DNA of 64,000 nt from Streptomyces sp. RKAG290 (GCF_023701695.1 NZ_JAJOZC010000001.1:3905894-3969893); one strand, 5' to 3'. Shown: positions 7,827-17,414, counted from the first letter of the stretch. Notes: generated from the letters alone by a model not told the origin. A program made the numbers and translations.

Positions 7827-10262
7827 ATGGCGGGGTTCGGCACCACACCACTGGCAGAACTGACGCAGTTTTCCGCACTTTCCGACCCACCCACCACTCT
7901 CGCAGCGGCGGTGCTCACCGATGACAACCGCGTCATCGTGATCGTCGTCGCGGTCGTCGCCGTCGCGGCGCTGCTGGTCGCGCGGCTGCTGGCACGCCAG
8001 GTACTGGCGGCCGGTGAGGGCACCGATCGCATGAAGGAGATCGCGGCGGCCGTCCAGGAAGGCGCAAATGCCTATCTGGCCCGGCAGTTGCGTACGGTCG
8101 GCATCTTTGCCGTCGTGGTCTTCTTCCTGCTCCTGTTGCTTCCGGCCGACAACTGGTCGCAGCGCGCGGGCCGTTCGGTGTTCTTCCTGGTGGGTGCGCT
8201 TTTCTCGGCGGCCACCGGATACATCGGTATGCGTCTCGCCGTACGGAGCAATGTGCGGGTGGCCGCCGCCGCGCGTGAGGCGACTCCCGCGGAAGGTGAA
8301 CCGGAAAAGGATCTCACCGCCGTTTCGCACAAGGCAATGAAGATCGCATTCCGTACCGGCGGCGTGGTCGGAATGATCACCGTCGGCCTCGGGCTTCTGG
8401 GAGCTTCCTGCGTGGTGCTCGGCTACGCCGCCGACGCGCCCAAGGTGCTGGAGGGCTTCGGGCTCGGGGCGGCACTGATCGCGATGTTCATGAGGGTCGG
8501 CGGGGGCATCTTCACCAAGGCGGCCGATGTGGGCGCCGACCTGGTGGGCAAGGTCGAACAGGGCATCCCGGAGGACGATCCGCGCAACGCCGCCACCATC
8601 GCCGACAACGTGGGCGACAACGTCGGGGACTGTGCGGGAATGGCCGCCGACCTTTTCGAGTCGTACGCGGTGACGCTGGTTGCCGCGCTCATTCTCGGCA
8701 AGGCCGCCTTCGGCGACGCGGGACTGGCCTTTCCCCTGATCGTGCCGGCGATCGGCGTGCTCACCGCGATGGTCGGCGTCTTCGCGGTCGCCCCGCGGCG
8801 CAGCGACCGCAGCGGGATGACCGCCATCAACCGCGGATTCTTCATCTCGGCGGTCATCTCGCTCGTGCTGGTGGCCGTGGCGGTCTTCGTCTACCTGCCG
8901 TCCTCGTACGCGGACCTGGACGGCGTCACCGACGCGTCCATCACCTCGCACGGCGGCGATCCGCGGATCTTCGCCCTGGTCGCCGTTGCCATCGGCATCG
9001 TGCTGGCTGCCCTGATCCAGCAGTTGACGGGCTACTTCACCGAGACCAACCGGCGCCCCGTCATGGACATCGGCAAGTCCTCACTGACCGGACCGGCCAC
9101 CGTCGTACTCGCCGGTATCTCCATCGGTCTGGAGTCCGCCGTCTACACCGCGCTGCTGATCGGGCTCAGCGTCTACGGAGCGTTCCTGCTCGGCGGTACG
9201 TCGATCATGCTGGCGCTCTTCGCGGTGGCGCTGGCGGGCACCGGGCTGCTCACCACCGTCGGGGTCATCGTCGCCATGGACACCTTCGGGCCGGTCTCCG
9301 ACAACGCTCAGGGCATCGCCGAGATGTCCGGCGATGTCACCGGCGCCGGCGCGCAGGTCCTGACCGACCTGGACGCCGTCGGCAACACGACCAAGGCCAT
9401 CACCAAGGGCATCGCCATCGCCACGGCCGTCCTCGCGGCAGCGGCGCTCTTCGGCTCCTACCGGGACGCGATCGCCACTGCGGTCGACGACGTCGGCGCC
9501 TCGGCCGGGGAGATGGGGCTGAGCCTGGACATCTCGCAGCCCAACAACTTGGTGGGCCTGATCCTCGGTGCCGCTGTCGTCTTCCTCTTCTCCGGCCTCG
9601 CCATCAACGCGGTGTCCCGGTCCGCCGGGGCCGTGGTCTACGAGGTGCGGCGGCAGTTCCGCGAGCACCCGGGGATCATGGACTACACCGAGAAGCCGGA
9701 GTACGGGCGCGTCGTCGACATCTGCACCAAGGACGCGCTGCGCGAGCTGGCCACGCCCGGCCTGCTGGCGGTGCTGGCACCGATCGCCGTCGGTTTCAGT
9801 TTCGGGGTGGGGGCGCTCGGCTCGTATCTCGCCGGCGCGATCGGCACCGGGACGCTGATGGCGGTCTTCCTGGCCAACTCGGGCGGTGCGTGGGACAACG
9901 CCAAGAAACTCGTCGAGGACGGCCATTACGGCGGCAAGGGGAGCGATGCCCATGCCGCGACCGTCATCGGTGACACGGTCGGCGACCCGTTCAAGGACAC
10001 GGCCGGGCCTGCGATCAACCCCTTGCTCAAGGTGATGAACCTGGTGGCGCTGCTCATCGCGCCCGCGGTGGTGCAGTTCAGCTACGGCGAGGACGCGAAC
10101 GCCTGGGTGCGTGCGGTGGTGGCGGTGCTCGCCATCGGGGTCATCGTCGGCGCCGTCTACGTCTCCAAGCGGCGCGGCATCGCCGTGGGGGACGAGGGAG
10201 GCTCCGGCGGCGAGGGCGGGGACAGTCCCGCCAGGCCGGCGGACCCGGCAGCCATCCAGTGA
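7827..10262 (+). CDS. hppA: Membrane H+-translocating pyrophosphatase
   Basis: 811 residues with about 16 hydrophobic segments. Pyrophosphate-binding motifs are intact: GGGIFTKAADVGADLVGKVE (~225) and IADNVGDNVGDCAGMAADLFESY (~263), with further aspartate-rich loops near the C-terminus (VIGDTVGDPFKDTAGPA). In the loop AVGNTTKAITKG (~518) a Lys stands where K+-dependent enzymes have Ala, so by family rules this is the K+-independent proton-pumping type. It couples pyrophosphate hydrolysis to proton export across the membrane. Start at ATG 7827 has a perfect AGGAGG-like site. A strong hairpin follows the gene. The extra C-terminal Gly/Ser tail is short. Confidence 0.97.
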   Translation: MAGFGTTPLAELTQFSALSDPPTTLAAAVLTDDNRVIVIVVAVVAVAALLVARLLARQVLAAGEGTDRMKEIAAAVQEGANAYLARQLRTVGIFAVVVFFLLLLLPADNWSQRAGRSVFFLVGALFSAATGYIGMRLAVRSNVRVAAAAREATPAEGEPEKDLTAVSHKAMKIAFRTGGVVGMITVGLGLLGASCVVLGYAADAPKVLEGFGLGAALIAMFMRVGGGIFTKAADVGADLVGKVEQGIPEDDPRNAATIADNVGDNVGDCAGMAADLFESYAVTLVAALILGKAAFGDAGLAFPLIVPAIGVLTAMVGVFAVAPRRSDRSGMTAINRGFFISAVISLVLVAVAVFVYLPSSYADLDGVTDASITSHGGDPRIFALVAVAIGIVLAALIQQLTGYFTETNRRPVMDIGKSSLTGPATVVLAGISIGLESAVYTALLIGLSVYGAFLLGGTSIMLALFAVALAGTGLLTTVGVIVAMDTFGPVSDNAQGIAEMSGDVTGAGAQVLTDLDAVGNTTKAITKGIAIATAVLAAAALFGSYRDAIATAVDDVGASAGEMGLSLDISQPNNLVGLILGAAVVFLFSGLAINAVSRSAGAVVYEVRRQFREHPGIMDYTEKPEYGRVVDICTKDALRELATPGLLAVLAPIAVGFSFGVGALGSYLAGAIGTGTLMAVFLANSGGAWDNAKKLVEDGHYGGKGSDAHAATVIGDTVGDPFKDTAGPAINPLLKVMNLVALLIAPAVVQFSYGEDANAWVRAVVAVLAIGVIVGAVYVSKRRGIAVGDEGGSGGEGGDSPARPADPAAIQ

Positions 10263-10313
10263 GCCGGACGCCGGAGGGCGACCGCCTCCGCTAGACAGCG
10301 CGAGGCCAAAGTG

Positions 10314-10349
10314 CGGGCGGGCGAGGCATCCTGATGCGTCGTCCGCCCG
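10314..10349 (+). terminator. Hairpin after hppA
   Basis: A long, nearly perfect stem: CGGGCGGGCGA...TCGTCCGCCCG with an inner GGCATC/GATGCG continuing the pairing and a CT loop; one mismatch. No U-run follows, as is common in streptomycetes. Confidence 0.7.
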
Positions 10350-10378
10350 TTGACACGTCCGAACGAGTGCTTGTTCGG
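10350..10378 (+). promoter_or_regulatory. TTGACA and LexA-like box upstream of lipoprotein gene
   Basis: TTGACA at 10350-10355 is a consensus -35, but no clear -10 follows at 16-18 bases. CGAACGAGTGCTTG at 10360-10373 matches the actinobacterial SOS-box consensus CGAACRNRYGTTYG with one mismatch, and it sits in a wider inverted repeat (CCGAAC...GTTCGG, 10359-10378). The site is ~170 bases upstream of the GTG. Confidence 0.3.
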
Positions 10379-10541
10379 TCGGGTGTTCCCGTGCGCAGGG
10401 GCCGTGCGGGTGAGTTGTATCTCCCTCATTTTGCTTGGTGCAAATGGCTGCAAAAGACTACTCATCGGACGCTGGGCACCCGGATGGAGGGCGCTCGGCG
10501 TGTAAGTTCCGGGGCCGAGAGCCTTGGAAGGGACCAATCCG

Positions 10542-11186
10542 GTGAACAAGAAGCTTGCGGCCGCGCTGTCCGGCGGTGCGGTACTGGTACTTACGCTGTC
10601 GGGCTGCAGCGACGACAGCGACAACAAGGTGAACGACTGGGCCAAGAAGGTCTGTGACCAGGTCCAGCCCCAGCTGCAGAAGATCGCGAACGCCAACGCC
10701 TCCATCCAGCAGCAGACCGCTGACAACAGCAAGCCCGCCGACGTCCAGGAGACCGACTCGGCTGCCTTCCAGCAGATCTCGAAGGCCTACAAGGCGCTGG
10801 GCTCAGCGGTCGACTCGGCGGGCCCTCCGCCGGTCGACGACGGCGAGACCACGCAGAAGGAGGCCGTGAAGGAGCTCAACGCCTCCTCCGTGGCGTACGC
10901 GGATCTGCAGAAGAAGGTCGATGATCTCGACACGAAGGACCAGGCGAAGTTCGCCGACGGCCTCAAGGACATCGCGGACGAGCTGAACAAGATCAGCACC
11001 AACGGGGACCAGGCGCTGAAGAAGCTTCAGTCCGGCGAGGTCGGAACCGCGATGGCCAAGCAGAAGGGCTGCCAGAAGCCGACGGCATCGGCATCCCCGT
11101 CAGCCGGTTCCTCGAAGTCGCCGTCGAGTGACTCGAAGGGCTCCGCGGAGGCGTCCCCGTCCGCCTCGCCCAGCAAGAAGTCGTAA
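10542..11186 (+). CDS. Small secreted lipoprotein, function unknown
   Basis: 214 residues from GTG 10542 (AAGGGA eight bases upstream). The signal peptide MNKKLAAALSGGAVLVLTLSGC ends in a lipobox LSGC, so the protein should be anchored to the outer face of the membrane after processing at the Cys. The mature part is mostly helical and charged, with a heptad-like stretch (VAYADLQKKVDDLDTKDQAKFADGL split across 120-150), two further Cys residues, and a Ser/Pro/Lys-rich low-complexity tail. Similar small lipoproteins sit after hppA in other Streptomyces. No enzyme motif is visible. Confidence 0.85.
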   Translation: MNKKLAAALSGGAVLVLTLSGCSDDSDNKVNDWAKKVCDQVQPQLQKIANANASIQQQTADNSKPADVQETDSAAFQQISKAYKALGSAVDSAGPPPVDDGETTQKEAVKELNASSVAYADLQKKVDDLDTKDQAKFADGLKDIADELNKISTNGDQALKKLQSGEVGTAMAKQKGCQKPTASASPSAGSSKSPSSDSKGSAEASPSASPSKKS

Positions 11187-11260
11187 CCGGGCAGCCCCCG
11201 GCCACGGCCGCACACCCCGAACGAGCAGCTGTACGACCGCGGACCGGCGGGCGTACGACC

Positions 11261-11291
11261 GGCCCGGCGGCCCATGGTGGGCCGGCGGGCC
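11261..11291 (+). terminator. Hairpin between lipoprotein and methyltransferase
   Basis: 14-bp arms (GGCCCGGCGGCCCA / TGGGCCGGCGGGCC, one mismatch) with a TGG loop, ending 28 bases before the next start codon. It could terminate the lipoprotein transcript or act in the next gene's leader. Confidence 0.6.
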
Positions 11292-11319
11292 GCTGCCGTT
11301 GTCAGTGGGAGCCGCCACA

Positions 11320-12855
11320 ATGGGTCATGTGAGTAAGACCAGCCTTCCCGCACCCGACCATGCGACCCGGCTCCGCGAAGCCCTGCTCGCCGCCGCTTTC
11401 ACCGCCGACGGGCTCCTCGACCTGCTCGGTGCGCCCGCCTACGCCGCGCTCGCCCGCAGCGAGACCGTTCCGGCGCTGCGTGCCACCCGGGGGGACGCGC
11501 CGCTCGACACGCTGGTGCGCCTCTTCCTGCTCCAGCGCCCGGTTCCGGCCGGGCGGGCGGCTGCCGTGCTGCCGCTGCCGGAGTGCGTGGCCGACGGCTG
11601 GCTGACCGAGGCGGACGGCGAGGTGCGGGCGACCGTCGACGTCCGGCCGTACGGCGGGCCGGACGGCCAGGACTGGTTCATCGTCTCCGACCTGGGCTGC
11701 GCCGTCGGCGGCGCGGGCGGCATCGGCTCGCACGAGGAGGGCGTCGTCCTCGGCATCGGCGGGGCGTCCACCACGCTGGCCGGGATCACCCTGCGCAAGC
11801 CGGTCGCCTCCGCCCTCGACGTCGGTACGGGCTCCGGCATCCAGGCGCTGCACGCCTCGCAGCACGCCACCCGGGTCACCGCCACCGACCTGAACCCGCG
11901 CGCGCTCGACTTCACCCGGCTCACCCTCGCCCTGTCCGGCGCCGCCCCCGCAGACCTGCGCGAGGGTTCCCTCTACGAACCCGTGGCCACCGAGACGTAC
12001 GACCTGATCGTCTCCAACCCGCCCTTCGTCATCTCGCCGGCCGCCCGCCTCACCTACCGTGACGGCGGCATGGCCGGCGACGACCTGTGCAGGACCCTCG
12101 TGCAGCAGACCGGTGACCGGCTGAACGAGGGCGGCTACGCCCACTTCCTCGCCAACTGGCAGCACACCGAGGACGAGGAGTGGCAGGACAGGCTGCGTTC
12201 CTGGGTGCCGCGCGGGTGTGACGCCTGGATCGTGCAGCGTGAGGTGCAGGACGTCACGCAGTACACCGAGCTGTGGCTGCGCGACGGCGGCGACCACCGC
12301 ACGGACCCCGCCGAGTACGCCGCGCGTTACGACGCCTGGCTGGACGAGTTCGAGGCCAGTGGGACAAAGGGCGTCGGCTTCGGCTGGATCACGCTGCGGA
12401 AGTCCGCCGCGGCCGCCGCAGGGAACCCCTCGATCGTGATCGAGGAGTGGCCGCACCCGGTGGAGCAGCCGCTCGGCCCGGCCGTCGAGACGCACTTCGC
12501 CCGGCAGGACTATCTGCGGGAACAGGACGACGCGGCGCTCCTGACGGGCCACTTCGTCCTCGCCGCCGAGGTCGTGCAGGAGCAGGTCGGGCTGCCCGGC
12601 GCGGAGGACCCCGAGCACGTGGTGCTGCGTCAGAACCGAGGTATGCGACGCGCGACGAAGGTCGACGCGGTCGCCGCCGGATTCGCCGGCGTGTGCGACG
12701 GGTCATTGCCTGCGGGCCGGATCCTGGATGCCATCGCCCAGCTGATGAACGAGGACCCGGTGCTGCTGCGCGACCGCACTCCGCAGGCGATCCGGCTGCT
12801 GGTCGAGGAGGGCTTCCTGGAGCCGCTGCCCCCGGCCGGCCGGGCTGCCGGATGA
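11320..12855 (+). CDS. Class I SAM-dependent methyltransferase (NPPF type)
   Basis: 511 residues. A SAM-binding motif DVGTGSGIQALHA (~166) and the catalytic-loop motif SNPPFVISP (~232) identify an N-methyltransferase fold of the PrmA/HemK/RsmC kind, which modify glutamine or adenine/guanine amino groups. An N-terminal ~150-residue helical region and a ~190-residue C-terminal region flank it; long proteins with this layout are common in Streptomyces with no known substrate. ATG 11320 has GGGAG nine bases upstream; the in-frame GTG at 11329 is an alternative. The stop overlaps the next ATG (ATGA). Confidence 0.88.
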   Translation: MGHVSKTSLPAPDHATRLREALLAAAFTADGLLDLLGAPAYAALARSETVPALRATRGDAPLDTLVRLFLLQRPVPAGRAAAVLPLPECVADGWLTEADGEVRATVDVRPYGGPDGQDWFIVSDLGCAVGGAGGIGSHEEGVVLGIGGASTTLAGITLRKPVASALDVGTGSGIQALHASQHATRVTATDLNPRALDFTRLTLALSGAAPADLREGSLYEPVATETYDLIVSNPPFVISPAARLTYRDGGMAGDDLCRTLVQQTGDRLNEGGYAHFLANWQHTEDEEWQDRLRSWVPRGCDAWIVQREVQDVTQYTELWLRDGGDHRTDPAEYAARYDAWLDEFEASGTKGVGFGWITLRKSAAAAAGNPSIVIEEWPHPVEQPLGPAVETHFARQDYLREQDDAALLTGHFVLAAEVVQEQVGLPGAEDPEHVVLRQNRGMRRATKVDAVAAGFAGVCDGSLPAGRILDAIAQLMNEDPVLLRDRTPQAIRLLVEEGFLEPLPPAGRAAG

Positions 12856-13859
12856 TCCGTATCGAGCTGGACGAGGCGTCGCTCGGCGCGACGCGGATCG
12901 CGATCAGCCCGCTCTGGGACGCCTTCTGCAGCCTGCACCTCACGATGCCGCACCGCGCTCCTTCACGGCCCTACCAGGAGTGGGTGGTGCGCGCCCGTGA
13001 GGTGCTGCGGGAGGACGACCGGACGCATGCGCTGCGACTGCTGATCGACGGCCCGCTGAGCTTCCCGGACTTCCTGCTGCCCCGGCCGGTCGGCGCCACT
13101 TCGGTCGAGGCGGAGCTGGAGACGGTCCGGGCCACACCGGCCGCCGCCGTACGGGCCGGCGTCGCCGAGCACTATGCGGGACTTGAGGACCACCCCCACG
13201 TACGGCCGTATCTGGTGGATCCCGAAGCGGCCTGCGCGGCGCTCGCGGACGCGTACGCGGCCTACTGGGAAGGCGCGATGGCGGCCCACTGGCCCACCAT
13301 GCGCCGACTCGTCGAGGACGAAGTCCTCATCCGGGCAAGGACCTTCGCCACCGAAGGTGTCGACGCGCTCTTCACCGGCCTGGAGAGCCGCGCCAGATGG
13401 ACCCCGCCCGTCCTGGAGCTGACCAAGCACATCGACGCGGACTACCGGGCGGGTGAACGGCGGCTCCTGCTCGTGCCGCTCGTCTTCGCCGAGGGCTGCC
13501 GGCTCTACTCCACCGACGACCCCGAGGTCCTGACGGTCTCCTTCCAGGCCCGTGGGGCGGGGGCCCTGCGCGAAGTGCCCTCGGAGCGCCCCGAGAGCGG
13601 CGACCGGCTCGGGCTGCTGCTCGGGCGGGGCCGCGCCTCGGTCCTGCGGCAGCTCGGCGGACCGCTCACCACGGCCGGGATATCCGACCGGCTGGGCCTC
13701 GCGCCGAGCACGGTCTCGGAGCATCTTTCGGTCCTCGCGGAGACGGGTGTCGTCACCCGGCACCGGATCGGCCGCAGCGTGTACTACCAGCTCACCGACA
13801 CCGGCCGGGCCCTGCTCGCCCTGCTGTCCGGGGAGGACGTGCTGCGCGCGGTGTCCTGA
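12852..13859 (+). CDS. ArsR/SmtB-like winged-helix regulator (DUF5937 type)
   Basis: 335 residues. The N-terminal ~250 residues match the pattern of actinobacterial regulators with a DUF5937-like effector region (IAISPLWDAFCSLH near the start). The C-terminus has a winged helix: LRQLGGPLTTAGISDRLGLA then PSTVSEHLSVLAETGVVTRHR and a wing YYQLTDTGRALL. It is translationally coupled to the methyltransferase and sits upstream of an ABC exporter, which it may control; no metal-binding Cys cluster is visible in the HTH. Confidence 0.85.
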   Translation: MIRIELDEASLGATRIAISPLWDAFCSLHLTMPHRAPSRPYQEWVVRAREVLREDDRTHALRLLIDGPLSFPDFLLPRPVGATSVEAELETVRATPAAAVRAGVAEHYAGLEDHPHVRPYLVDPEAACAALADAYAAYWEGAMAAHWPTMRRLVEDEVLIRARTFATEGVDALFTGLESRARWTPPVLELTKHIDADYRAGERRLLLVPLVFAEGCRLYSTDDPEVLTVSFQARGAGALREVPSERPESGDRLGLLLGRGRASVLRQLGGPLTTAGISDRLGLAPSTVSEHLSVLAETGVVTRHRIGRSVYYQLTDTGRALLALLSGEDVLRAVS

Positions 13860-14005
13860 GGGGGCGGCGCGAAACGGTGCGGAGGGCCGGCGGAGGGCCG
13901 CCGGAGGGAGCAGGTTGCGGGCCACGGGCGGGGCGTGGTCGGGGACGATTCGGCGGCCACCGAATCGATGGCGGGCGCGGCATCGCCGCGCCTAGCGTGC
14001 CCGCC

Positions 14006-15165
14006 ATGCTTGCGATCGAGGCGGAGAACCTGCGCCGCACCTACACCAGCCGGACCGGCTTCCTGCGTCCGCGCCGTACCGAGACCCTGGCCGTGCGGGG
14101 GATCACCTTCGAGGTGGCGCGCGGCGAGCTCTTCGGGCTCCTGGGCCCCAACGGCGCGGGCAAGACCACCACCATCAAGATGCTCAACACCCTGTTGCTG
14201 CCCACCTCCGGCACAGCGCGGGTGCTGGGCCACGACGTGGCGTCCGACCCCGTCGCCGTGCGCCGCCGGATCGGCTACGTCTTCGGCGGCGACCGGGGCC
14301 TGTACGACCGGCTCTCCGCCCTCGACAATCTGCGCTACTTCGCCGAGCTGTACGCCGTCGAACCCCGCGAGCAGAGGCGGCGGATCGCCGAGCTGCTCGA
14401 TCTGGTGGGCCTCACCGGCCGGGAGAAGGAGCGCGTCGAGGGGTACTCGCGCGGGATGCGGCAGCGGCTGCACATCGCGCGCGGCCTGCTGCACCGCCCC
14501 GATGTCCTCTTCCTCGACGAACCGTCCATCGGGGTCGACCCGGTGGCCGCGAGGGACCTGCGCCGCACCGTCTCCGATCTGCGGAGTGGTGGCACCACCG
14601 TGCTGCTGACCACGCATTACATGGCCGAGGCCGACGAGCTGTGCGACCGGATCGCGGTCATCGCGGGCGGCACGATCCGGGCGCTGGGCACTCCGGACCG
14701 GCTCAAGTCCCGGGTCCAGGAGCGCGGCATCCTGGAGATCGAGGCGTACGGGGCGGACGACGAGCACCTCGATCGCATCCGGGACCTGCCGGGCGTGCAC
14801 GGTGTGGCCGCCGAGGACCGCGGCAGCCGACAGGCCGTCATCGTGCAGACGGAGCCGGGCGCCGAGCTGCACGCCCAGGTGCTGGCGGCGCTGGACGGCG
14901 TCCGCGTCGGACGGGTCGTCACGCGTGAACCCACGCTGGAGGATGCCTATATCGCGATCGTCGAGGAGGCGCAGGCGGAGGAGGAGGCGCAGGCGGAGGC
15001 GGAGGACAGTGCCCGCCATGCGGACGGGGACTACCCCGGAGGCCCCGGGGTCTCGATCAGCCGGGCGAACTCGCCGAGAGGCCCGGCCCCGCCGAGAGCG
15101 CCGGCCCACTCGCGGCCGTCCGGCCAGCTCAGGCCGCCCGTTCCACCGACGGGTCCGCGGCATGA
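14006..15165 (+). CDS. ABC-2 exporter ATP-binding protein, probable 3' frameshift
   Basis: Residues 1-330 are a complete DrrA-type ATPase: Walker A GPNGAGKTT (~48), signature YSRGMRQRLHIARGL (~146), Walker B LFLDEPSIGVDP (~168), switch His TTHYMAEADE (~202). The frame as written then has no stop until 15850, which would overlap the next permease by almost 700 bases. The -1 frame instead ends at TGA 15163-15165, overlapping the permease ATG as ATGA, the arrangement normally seen in such operons. I therefore infer a one-base indel in the GGAGGAGG/CCCCGG-rich stretch 14960-15060. The end given is that inferred stop; the uninterrupted frame runs 14006-15850. Confidence 0.75.
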
Positions 15166-15971
15166 GCGGCATGAGCGGCATGACCCCCGCCCGGGCGCTG
15201 CGCTTGACTGCCGTCGGAGTGCGCACCCATGTCTCGTACATGAGCCGTTCACCGATCGAAATCACCTTCGCCGTCCTCGTGCCCCTGGTGTACGCGACCC
15301 TCTCCGTCTATCTGTTCCGCGCCGCAGACGACTCCGACCGGCTGCTCACGGCGGCCGTCGGAGCAGGGCTGATGGGTATCTGGTCCTCGGTGCTCTTCGG
15401 GTCGGGCGGAGCCGTGCAGAACCAGCGCTGGCTCGGCACGCTGGAGACACTGGTCGCCTCGCCCACGCCACTGTCGCTCGTGCTGCTGCCGATCACCCTG
15501 GCCACCGCCGTCATCGGCACGTACTCCATGGGGGCGACGGTGATCTGGGGCGCCGTGCTGTTCGACGTGCCGCTCGACTTCTCCCACCCGCTGCTGTTCC
15601 TGGCCGCCGTACCCGTGTGTGTCCTGTCGCTCGGGATGATGGGGCTGCTGCTCGCCGCCACGTTCGTGCTGCTGCGCAACGCAAACGCGCTCGCCAACCC
15701 GCTGGACGCCCCTGTGTGGCTGCTGTCCGGGATGCTCGTGCCCGTCACCGTGCTGCCCGACTGGACGCGTCCGGTCTCCTGGGCGCTGCCCACCACCTGG
15801 GGTTCGCGGGCGGTGCACGCGGCGACCTCCGGGGGCGCGGGAGCCAGTGAGGTGCTGGTCCCGATGGCCGTGGCTGTTGCCCTCGGCACGCTGTACGCGC
15901 TGGCAGCCGTCCTGGTCCTCGGGCGGGTCGAGCAGCGCGCGCGTGCCGCCGCCACCCTCTCTCTCGCCTGA
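15162..15971 (+). CDS. ABC-2 type permease, first subunit
   Basis: About 269 residues starting MSGMSGM; two further in-frame ATGs (15171, 15180) are alternatives. Six hydrophobic segments, with an amphipathic N-terminal elbow (RTHVSYMSRSPIEITFAVLVP) and the loop NQRWLGTLETLVASPTPLS characteristic of ABC-2/DrrB permeases (ExGTLExLxxSP). It pairs with the preceding ATPase and following permease to make a heteromeric exporter; the substrate is unknown. Confidence 0.88.
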   Translation: MSGMSGMTPARALRLTAVGVRTHVSYMSRSPIEITFAVLVPLVYATLSVYLFRAADDSDRLLTAAVGAGLMGIWSSVLFGSGGAVQNQRWLGTLETLVASPTPLSLVLLPITLATAVIGTYSMGATVIWGAVLFDVPLDFSHPLLFLAAVPVCVLSLGMMGLLLAATFVLLRNANALANPLDAPVWLLSGMLVPVTVLPDWTRPVSWALPTTWGSRAVHAATSGGAGASEVLVPMAVAVALGTLYALAAVLVLGRVEQRARAAATLSLA

Positions 15972-15989
15972 ACCCAGGAGTCTCCCCGC

Positions 15990-16916
15990 ATGCCTGTCAA
16001 CACACCGGCCCCGGCTGCCCCGGACCCGACCTCCCCAGACCCCGCTGCTCCGGACCCGGCTGCCCCAGGGAGGGCTGTCCCGGATCCGGCCGTCCTCGCG
16101 GGCCCGCTGCCTTCACCCGGAGTGCGGCGGAGGATCGCTTCCGCGGCGCGTCTCGTCGTGATCGGCGGTGCCCTGTCCTACCGGGCGCTCTTCAACTGGA
16201 CGACGCCGCCCATGTTCGTCGGCACCCTGCTGGTCGGGCCGCTGCTGCAACTTCTCTTCTTCGTCTTCCTGGGACGTCAGCTCCAGGTCGCCGACGACCG
16301 CTTCTACCTACTCGGCAACGCCGTCGTCGCCGCCTCCACCGCCTGCGTCTACGGCGGCACGATGGCCATCGCCAACGAACGCCGCTACGGGACGCTGGGT
16401 GCGGTGCTCCTGAGCCCTCGGAGCCGTGCTCCGCTCTGGTTCGGGCGTGCCTTGCCGTACGTACTGAACGGCCTTGTCATCAGCGTCTTCACGCTCGGAT
16501 CGGCCTGCCTCCTGCTCGGTCTGCGGATTCCGCTTGGCGCTCTGCCGGGGCTGGCCGCGGTGCTGCTCGCCGCATCGGCGGGGTGCTCGGCGTTCGGTCT
16601 CGCGCTGGGGGCACTGGGGCTGCGCTTCCGTGATGTCTTCCTGATCTCGAACGTGGCGAGTTCCGTACTGCTGCTGCTGACCGGTGCCAACGTCCCGAGG
16701 GAGAACCTTCCGGAGTGGATGCGCGCCGTCGGGGGCGTACTGCCGATGACCCACGCGGCAGAAACCGCACGTGAGTTGAGCGTCGGCGCCGGACTCGACG
16801 GTCGGGGGATCGCTGCCGAACTGGCCATAGGCGCCGGGTACGCGCTGCTTGCCGTCGTGCTGCTGACGGTGTTCGAACGTGGCAGCAGGCGGCGAGCGAC
16901 GCTTGACGTGATGTGA
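15990..16916 (+). CDS. ABC-2 type permease, second subunit
   Basis: 308 residues with an AGGAG site ahead of the ATG. A ~45-residue Pro/Ala/Asp repeat-like N-terminus (PDP.APDPAAP units) precedes the membrane part: YRALFNWTTPPMFVGTLLVGP, six hydrophobic segments, and the ABC-2 loop NERRYGTLGAVLLSPRSR. It completes the ATPase-permease-permease exporter starting at 14006. The ArsR-like gene upstream is a possible regulator. Confidence 0.88.
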   Translation: MPVNTPAPAAPDPTSPDPAAPDPAAPGRAVPDPAVLAGPLPSPGVRRRIASAARLVVIGGALSYRALFNWTTPPMFVGTLLVGPLLQLLFFVFLGRQLQVADDRFYLLGNAVVAASTACVYGGTMAIANERRYGTLGAVLLSPRSRAPLWFGRALPYVLNGLVISVFTLGSACLLLGLRIPLGALPGLAAVLLAASAGCSAFGLALGALGLRFRDVFLISNVASSVLLLLTGANVPRENLPEWMRAVGGVLPMTHAAETARELSVGAGLDGRGIAAELAIGAGYALLAVVLLTVFERGSRRRATLDVM

Positions 16917-17216
16917 ATCAGGCCATCGCCGGCCGGGCGTCCGGGAGACCTGTTCTCGGCGGGTCCCTGCTGTTCACCCTGGGTTCGCGTCGGCGACGTT
17001 CCGCGGTGGGAGCCTCCCCCGGAAACGACACGGCGGGAAGCCGTGCGACACGGAAGCGGTACGGACCGCAGGCGCGGCACCGAGCCGTACGACGCGGCAC
17101 CGACCGTGTGACGTGCGGCGCGGACCCGGGCACCGGCCGGCTCCGCGCCGCACGTCCCGGTCCGCCCGCCCCGCGTGCGCCCGGTCCGCGCCGGGGGAAA
17201 CGAGAGGCGTACGGGT
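16917..17216. other. Gap after exporter operon
   Basis: About 300 bases of very GC-rich sequence. Short repeats of CGGCACCGA.CCGT around 17075-17110 are visible. No gene, promoter or clear hairpin that I can support. Confidence 0.4.
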
Positions 17217-17414
17217 ATGGAGAGCGGACCTGCGGTCTTCGCCGGAACTGCGTTCGCGCTGTTCGGTGCCGCACTGCTGTGGTGGACGGGGGCGCGCACG
17301 CTCCGACGTGCGCCGGTGGCGCACGGGGTGAGCCCTGTCGTCTCCACCGCACTCGCCACCGTGTTCGGCGTACTTTTCCTCGTCCTCGGAGTGTGGTGCC
17401 TCACTCGCATCTGA
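17217..17414 (+). CDS. Small two-helix membrane protein, unknown
   Basis: 65 residues: two hydrophobic segments (VFAGTAFALFGAALLWWTG and STALATVFGVLFLVLGVW) joined by a basic loop (RTLRRAPVAHG). GAGAGG ten bases before ATG 17217 is a reasonable ribosome site. A longer form from GTG 17175 is possible. No family recognised; it stands alone between the exporter operon and topA. Confidence 0.6.
   Translation: MESGPAVFAGTAFALFGAALLWWTGARTLRRAPVAHGVSPVVSTALATVFGVLFLVLGVWCLTRI

Noticed and set aside
7950..10250. Long minus-strand frames opposite hppA
   Set aside because: High-GC antisense frames; the plus strand encodes a complete pyrophosphatase.
15162..15850. Long C-terminal extension of the ABC ATPase overlapping the permease
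   Set aside because: The extension has no family pattern and a better stop-start overlap exists in another frame; treated as frameshift evidence, not as a real domain.
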